A DNA stretch of 64,000 bases from Allocoprococcus comes. GTDB taxonomy: Bacteria > Bacillota > Clostridia > Lachnospirales > Lachnospiraceae. Below are positions 61,050 to 64,000 of this stretch, in pieces. Numbering within the stretch: the stretch's first letter is position 1; every line of letters begins with the position of its first letter. The notes under the pieces are model-generated. The model did not search any database, was not told the origin of the DNA, and worked only from the letters and a program-made list of their open reading frames with translations. Made by a program: the position numbers and the translations under genes. The DNA is taken from positions 27,979 through 91,978 of the forward strand of contig NZ_JAAIMM010000015.1 of the NCBI RefSeq assembly GCF_013300725.1, read 5' to 3'.

Positions 61050-61077
61050 GATATCTGATTATAAATAATTATTGCAA

Positions 61078-62478
61078 TTATTTGTTGTCTGATTTCTTGC
61101 GGCTTGCGAAGAATAAGCCAGCTGCTGCGATCATGATGAGGCATCCAGCGATTGTGAAGATTGTAGTACCGATACCACCGGTTGATGGAAGGGAAGAAAG
61201 TTTAGTGTTAACAAATTCACCAGCATCAACAGTTACTGTGTGTCCATCTTCAATTGTTGCAGATTTAAGATCTGTAACAAGTTTATAGCCTTCTGGTGCT
61301 TTGGTCTCCTGGAATGAATATGTTCCTTCATCAAGACCTTTAATTAATAATGTACCATCATTAGCAACAACCATCGTAGTTGTAGCCCCAGTCTCTCCTT
61401 CAAGTGCATGTTTATAAACACCATCAGATACTTTTACAACGGAAACTTCTTCTGTTGTTCCATCGTTTTTAGCTTTTAACAGTTTGAATTCAGCACCTTT
61501 CAAACCAGTATGATTGTTATCAGTCTTTTTGATTGTAATAGCACCTTCTGTACCGTTTGTGTTACCCTTTTCATAAGTTACAGTATCGGCAGTTACAGTA
61601 GCTTCGTTAGAATAATCAGTATCGGACATTACAATTGCATCATATGTTATTTCAACAGTTGCACCAGCTGGTGTTGCTTCAATGAGACTTGATAAATCTA
61701 CAACGTACTCTGTTGTGCAGCCTGTTGTTGAATTAATAGTGTTTGTAACAGGAAGTTTTGCAAGCTGTTCGGCTGAAATAGGAGTTCCACTGATAGAAAC
61801 AGATTTCAGATCTGTAATCTTTAAATTTACTGGTTTATCTTTTACCGTAAAGTTTTTCAGTTCAGCACCAGATTCGTTTGATTTTGGAGCCATCTGTGTT
61901 GAAATAGTGAAAGTTACAGTCTGACCTCTATGAACAAATCTATCAGAAGCAGTTTTGTTAACATTGTATTTTTCAAGTTTAGCAGTTACATTAGCTGCCT
62001 TAGATGCCATATAAACCTTGCCATCTCTATCATATGTATTAGTAACCATTAATCCATAAACACCTGCTGTATCGTCTGCAACAACTACATAGGCTCCGAT
62101 TGGAACCTCATTAAATGTACAACTTGTTCCTTCAATAGCAGTCTCTCCTGTATATGCGGCAAATGGTGTTTGGGTTTTTGCTGCATCTTTCAGTGCGTTT
62201 TTCTGATCACTTTTAATCTTATAATTACCTGTTGTTGTATCAACTTCGATATAATTTTTAGCCCAATCAACAACTGTCCATTCCTGATTACCATTATTAT
62301 CGTTCAGATAAATGATATTAACTAAGCTTACATTTGTTTTTACACCTTGTGCAAGATTAGTTACAGTAATTGAGTTTTTATAAGAGTCTGTAATCTGCGC
62401 TGCAAATGATGTCATACTCATTCCGAGTACCATTGCCAGTGTTAATAACACTGCAAATAATTTTTTCATCTTCTTCAT
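61078..62478 (-). CDS. Sortase-dependent backbone pilin, SpaA/FctA-like
   Basis: 466 residues. Signal peptide (LFAVLLTLAMVLGMSMTSFAA). N-terminal pilin domain, central domain with the putative pilin-motif lysine in KLEKYNVNKTASD, and C-terminal Cna-B/SpaA domain (ITIKKTDNNHTGLKGAEFKLL; E-box YSFQETKAPEGYKL). The sorting signal is LPSTGG, followed by a membrane helix and RKKSDNK tail. All features required for polymerisation and isopeptide crosslinks are present. AAGGAG before the ATG. Confidence 0.93.
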   Translation of the reverse strand: MKKMKKLFAVLLTLAMVLGMSMTSFAAQITDSYKNSITVTNLAQGVKTNVSLVNIIYLNDNNGNQEWTVVDWAKNYIEVDTTTGNYKIKSDQKNALKDAAKTQTPFAAYTGETAIEGTSCTFNEVPIGAYVVVADDTAGVYGLMVTNTYDRDGKVYMASKAANVTAKLEKYNVNKTASDRFVHRGQTVTFTISTQMAPKSNESGAELKNFTVKDKPVNLKITDLKSVSISGTPISAEQLAKLPVTNTINSTTGCTTEYVVDLSSLIEATPAGATVEITYDAIVMSDTDYSNEATVTADTVTYEKGNTNGTEGAITIKKTDNNHTGLKGAEFKLLKAKNDGTTEEVSVVKVSDGVYKHALEGETGATTTMVVANDGTLLIKGLDEGTYSFQETKAPEGYKLVTDLKSATIEDGHTVTVDAGEFVNTKLSSLPSTGGIGTTIFTIAGCLIMIAAAGLFFASRKKSDNK

Positions 62479-62589
62479 ATTGTTGTCTCCTTTTCTTTTT
62501 AAGGGCTTTGCCCATTTTTTATTGTCCCCTCATATGGGATAATAACGTTTTTGTGTGGCAAGAAGTCACTGAAAAATTAATCCTTACAA

Positions 62590-63957
62590 TTATTTTCCCA
62601 GCACCTCCTTGCATTTGTTTTTATATAAGATCCATACGGCTGCGAACATAAGTAACATGCCGCCAATCATATACAAGTAAATTCCGGTGCCTCCGGTGTG
62701 AGGCAGTTCATAAAGCAAATCATTTGCCACTGTAATGACGTAGGTATTATTTGTTATTTTAACCTTTACATTTGTATTTCCTGAAACGGTAATACCTTCA
62801 TCATTTACTGTTACAGTGATAGGATTTGCCAGCTTGGTATAACCTGATGGTGCTTTCACCTCAGTCAGTGTATAAGTACCATAAGCAATATCGCCTTCCA
62901 AGACTAGACCATTTGCATCTGAAATGTAAGTTCCATTTGTATTTGTGCCAATCTTTACTACTTTTCCATTACTGTCTACCAGAGTAAATTCTGCACCTTC
63001 CAGATAAATATCCGGTGTACCTTCTGCATGTCTTGTTTTCAGAATTTTAATTTTCTGAGCACTCTTAGTATTTGTAATGGTGTAACGATTACCAGATTTA
63101 CTATAAGTTACTGTGTATGTCGTTCCGCTGATAGTTGTTGTTTCATCTGATTCGATCATGCTGTACTTATGATCCTTATAATCAATTGTCCCGTTTGTGT
63201 CATCCAGCTTCAGCTCACGAACACCGCCATAGTTATCTGCTTCTTCTACAGTGAAAGAACCGCTGTAATTATTTCCAGGTAACAATTCAAGAATGCGTCC
63301 TGAAACCGGATTTCCAGTTTTATCAACTAACTGTACTAAAATGGTTTTCTTTGGATCACTTCCCACCCAATTTTTTTTGACTGTAATCTGTTCAACTTGA
63401 ACAACTGGTTTCTTATAATTTTCTGTAACATTGCTGTCTTTCCACTTATAAGAAATCGTTGCTGCGTTGTTTGAATAGAAACCTGCCTTTTCTGATGATG
63501 TTCCAGTTTCAACTGCAGAATAACCATCTGAAGATGCATCTGTGTATTTATCACCTTTGTTAGGATAAGCTTTCTTTTGATATTCATCAAATGCAGTCTG
63601 GTTTGGCACAACATTTGTAATGGACAGATAATAATAGTAGTCTTTTTGGAAAGTATAATTATCTTCAAATTTTAGTGTTGCGGTTTTCGTATCTTTATTG
63701 TAACTTACCGTAGCAATTTTAGTAGTACCTTCGTAAACATCACTGGCAGCTAAAGAACCATCTGTTAATGTAAATTCACGTCCAACGCCTGACACATTTG
63801 TGTAACCAGTTGCGTTTTTCTTTGCAATATTTACTTTGATTTTTGTATTAGCTGTTGTATCTACATACTGGCTCAATGTATCAGTAATTGTAACATTTGA
63901 GCATGCCAAAGTTAAGATGTCACCTGCAATACTTGTAAATTCTCCGTAAGTAGGTAA
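62590..63957 (-). CDS. Tip pilin/adhesin C-terminal part, with likely frameshift near the right edge
   Basis: 439 residues from a TTG at 63909 are open; the frame is closed upstream by TGA at 63958-63960. The visible part starts in mid-domain (SNVTITDTLSQYVDTTANT, typical just after a vWA domain), then a Cna-B domain (ITVKKNWVGSDPKKTILVQL), a SpaA domain (LEGAEFTLVDSNGKVV; TLTEVKAPSGYTKL) and sorting signal LPHTGG with helix and basic tail. The sequence upstream of the TGA continues in another frame (FLKNQGTDDYL), so this is either a frameshifted gene or a boundary artefact. There is no signal peptide in view. Confidence 0.8.
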   Translation of the reverse strand, partial: LPTYGEFTSIAGDILTLACSNVTITDTLSQYVDTTANTKIKVNIAKKNATGYTNVSGVGREFTLTDGSLAASDVYEGTTKIATVSYNKDTKTATLKFEDNYTFQKDYYYYLSITNVVPNQTAFDEYQKKAYPNKGDKYTDASSDGYSAVETGTSSEKAGFYSNNAATISYKWKDSNVTENYKKPVVQVEQITVKKNWVGSDPKKTILVQLVDKTGNPVSGRILELLPGNNYSGSFTVEEADNYGGVRELKLDDTNGTIDYKDHKYSMIESDETTTISGTTYTVTYSKSGNRYTITNTKSAQKIKILKTRHAEGTPDIYLEGAEFTLVDSNGKVVKIGTNTNGTYISDANGLVLEGDIAYGTYTLTEVKAPSGYTKLANPITVTVNDEGITVSGNTNVKVKITNNTYVITVANDLLYELPHTGGTGIYLYMIGGMLLMFAAVWILYKNKCKEVLGK

Positions 63958-64000
63958 TCATCTGTACCTTGATTTTTCAAAAAGAGCCACCTGTTGATCA

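Overview
The window looks like a chromosomal segment of a Gram-positive gut Clostridia, most likely Lachnospiraceae (Blautia / Dorea / Mediterraneibacter-like; the genus cannot be fixed from sequence alone). Reasons: moderate GC with AT-rich spacers, AGGAGG ribosome-binding sites, SipW/TasA-type and sortase-dependent surface proteins, an A/V-type ATP synthase operon, YesM/YesN sugar signalling, a QueT transporter and tRNA genes without encoded CCA.

Layout. 1-12.5 kb (all minus strand): a secreted family 2 glycosidase cut by the left edge, an mglBAC-type sugar ABC importer with a small membrane protein, an Rpn/PD-(D/E)XK protein with a heptad-repeat tail, and a three-gene sugar-sensing operon (response regulator, histidine kinase, membrane-tethered sugar-binding protein); then QueT behind a preQ1 riboswitch. 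12.5-13.7 kb: an orphan ribbon-helix-helix protein, a type I toxin/antisense-RNA locus inside an inverted duplication, and tRNA-Gly. 13.8-25.5 kb: housekeeping genes (prolyl aminopeptidase-like hydrolase, xpt, aldose epimerase, tRNA-Leu/Tyr, C39 peptidase, tcdA, sfp-type transferase, asnB, AEC transporter, tRNA-Pro, HD hydrolase). Within this stretch lie a deletion-fused VTC/carbohydrate-binding pseudogene, hairpin-forming tandem repeats and a second type I toxin locus. 25.5-29.6 kb: a plasmid-type Rep_3 initiator gene, an iteron field with four DnaA boxes, an NSS-family transporter and tRNA-Lys. 29.5-38.8 kb: a MecA-like adaptor gene downstream of a complete V-type ATPase operon (transcribed H-C-I-K-F-E-A-B-D). 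38.9-42.4 kb: trmB, a possible Cys-rich micro-protein, a thioredoxin, and glgB with a histone-H1-like tail. 42.5-48.2 kb: a TPR/acidic-repeat/degenerate-AAA protein, an AT-rich block with its own promoter and terminator but no long gene, and a PurF paralogue without the catalytic cysteine. 48.3-54.5 kb: a beta-propeller anti-sigma-like protein with its sigma factor, and a YbhJ-type aconitase-family hydratase with a CdaR-type regulator. 54.5-64 kb: a surface-fibre operon combining sortase C pilus genes with SipW/TasA-type genes, running off the right edge.

The most unusual items are the embedded Rep_3/iteron/DnaA-box origin, the two type I toxin loci with shared RNA architecture, the hybrid sortase-SipW fibre operon, the cysteine-less PurF, the TPR-acidic-AAA protein, and covarying intergenic palindromes. 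All functional assignments are by eye from motifs; no database search was run.
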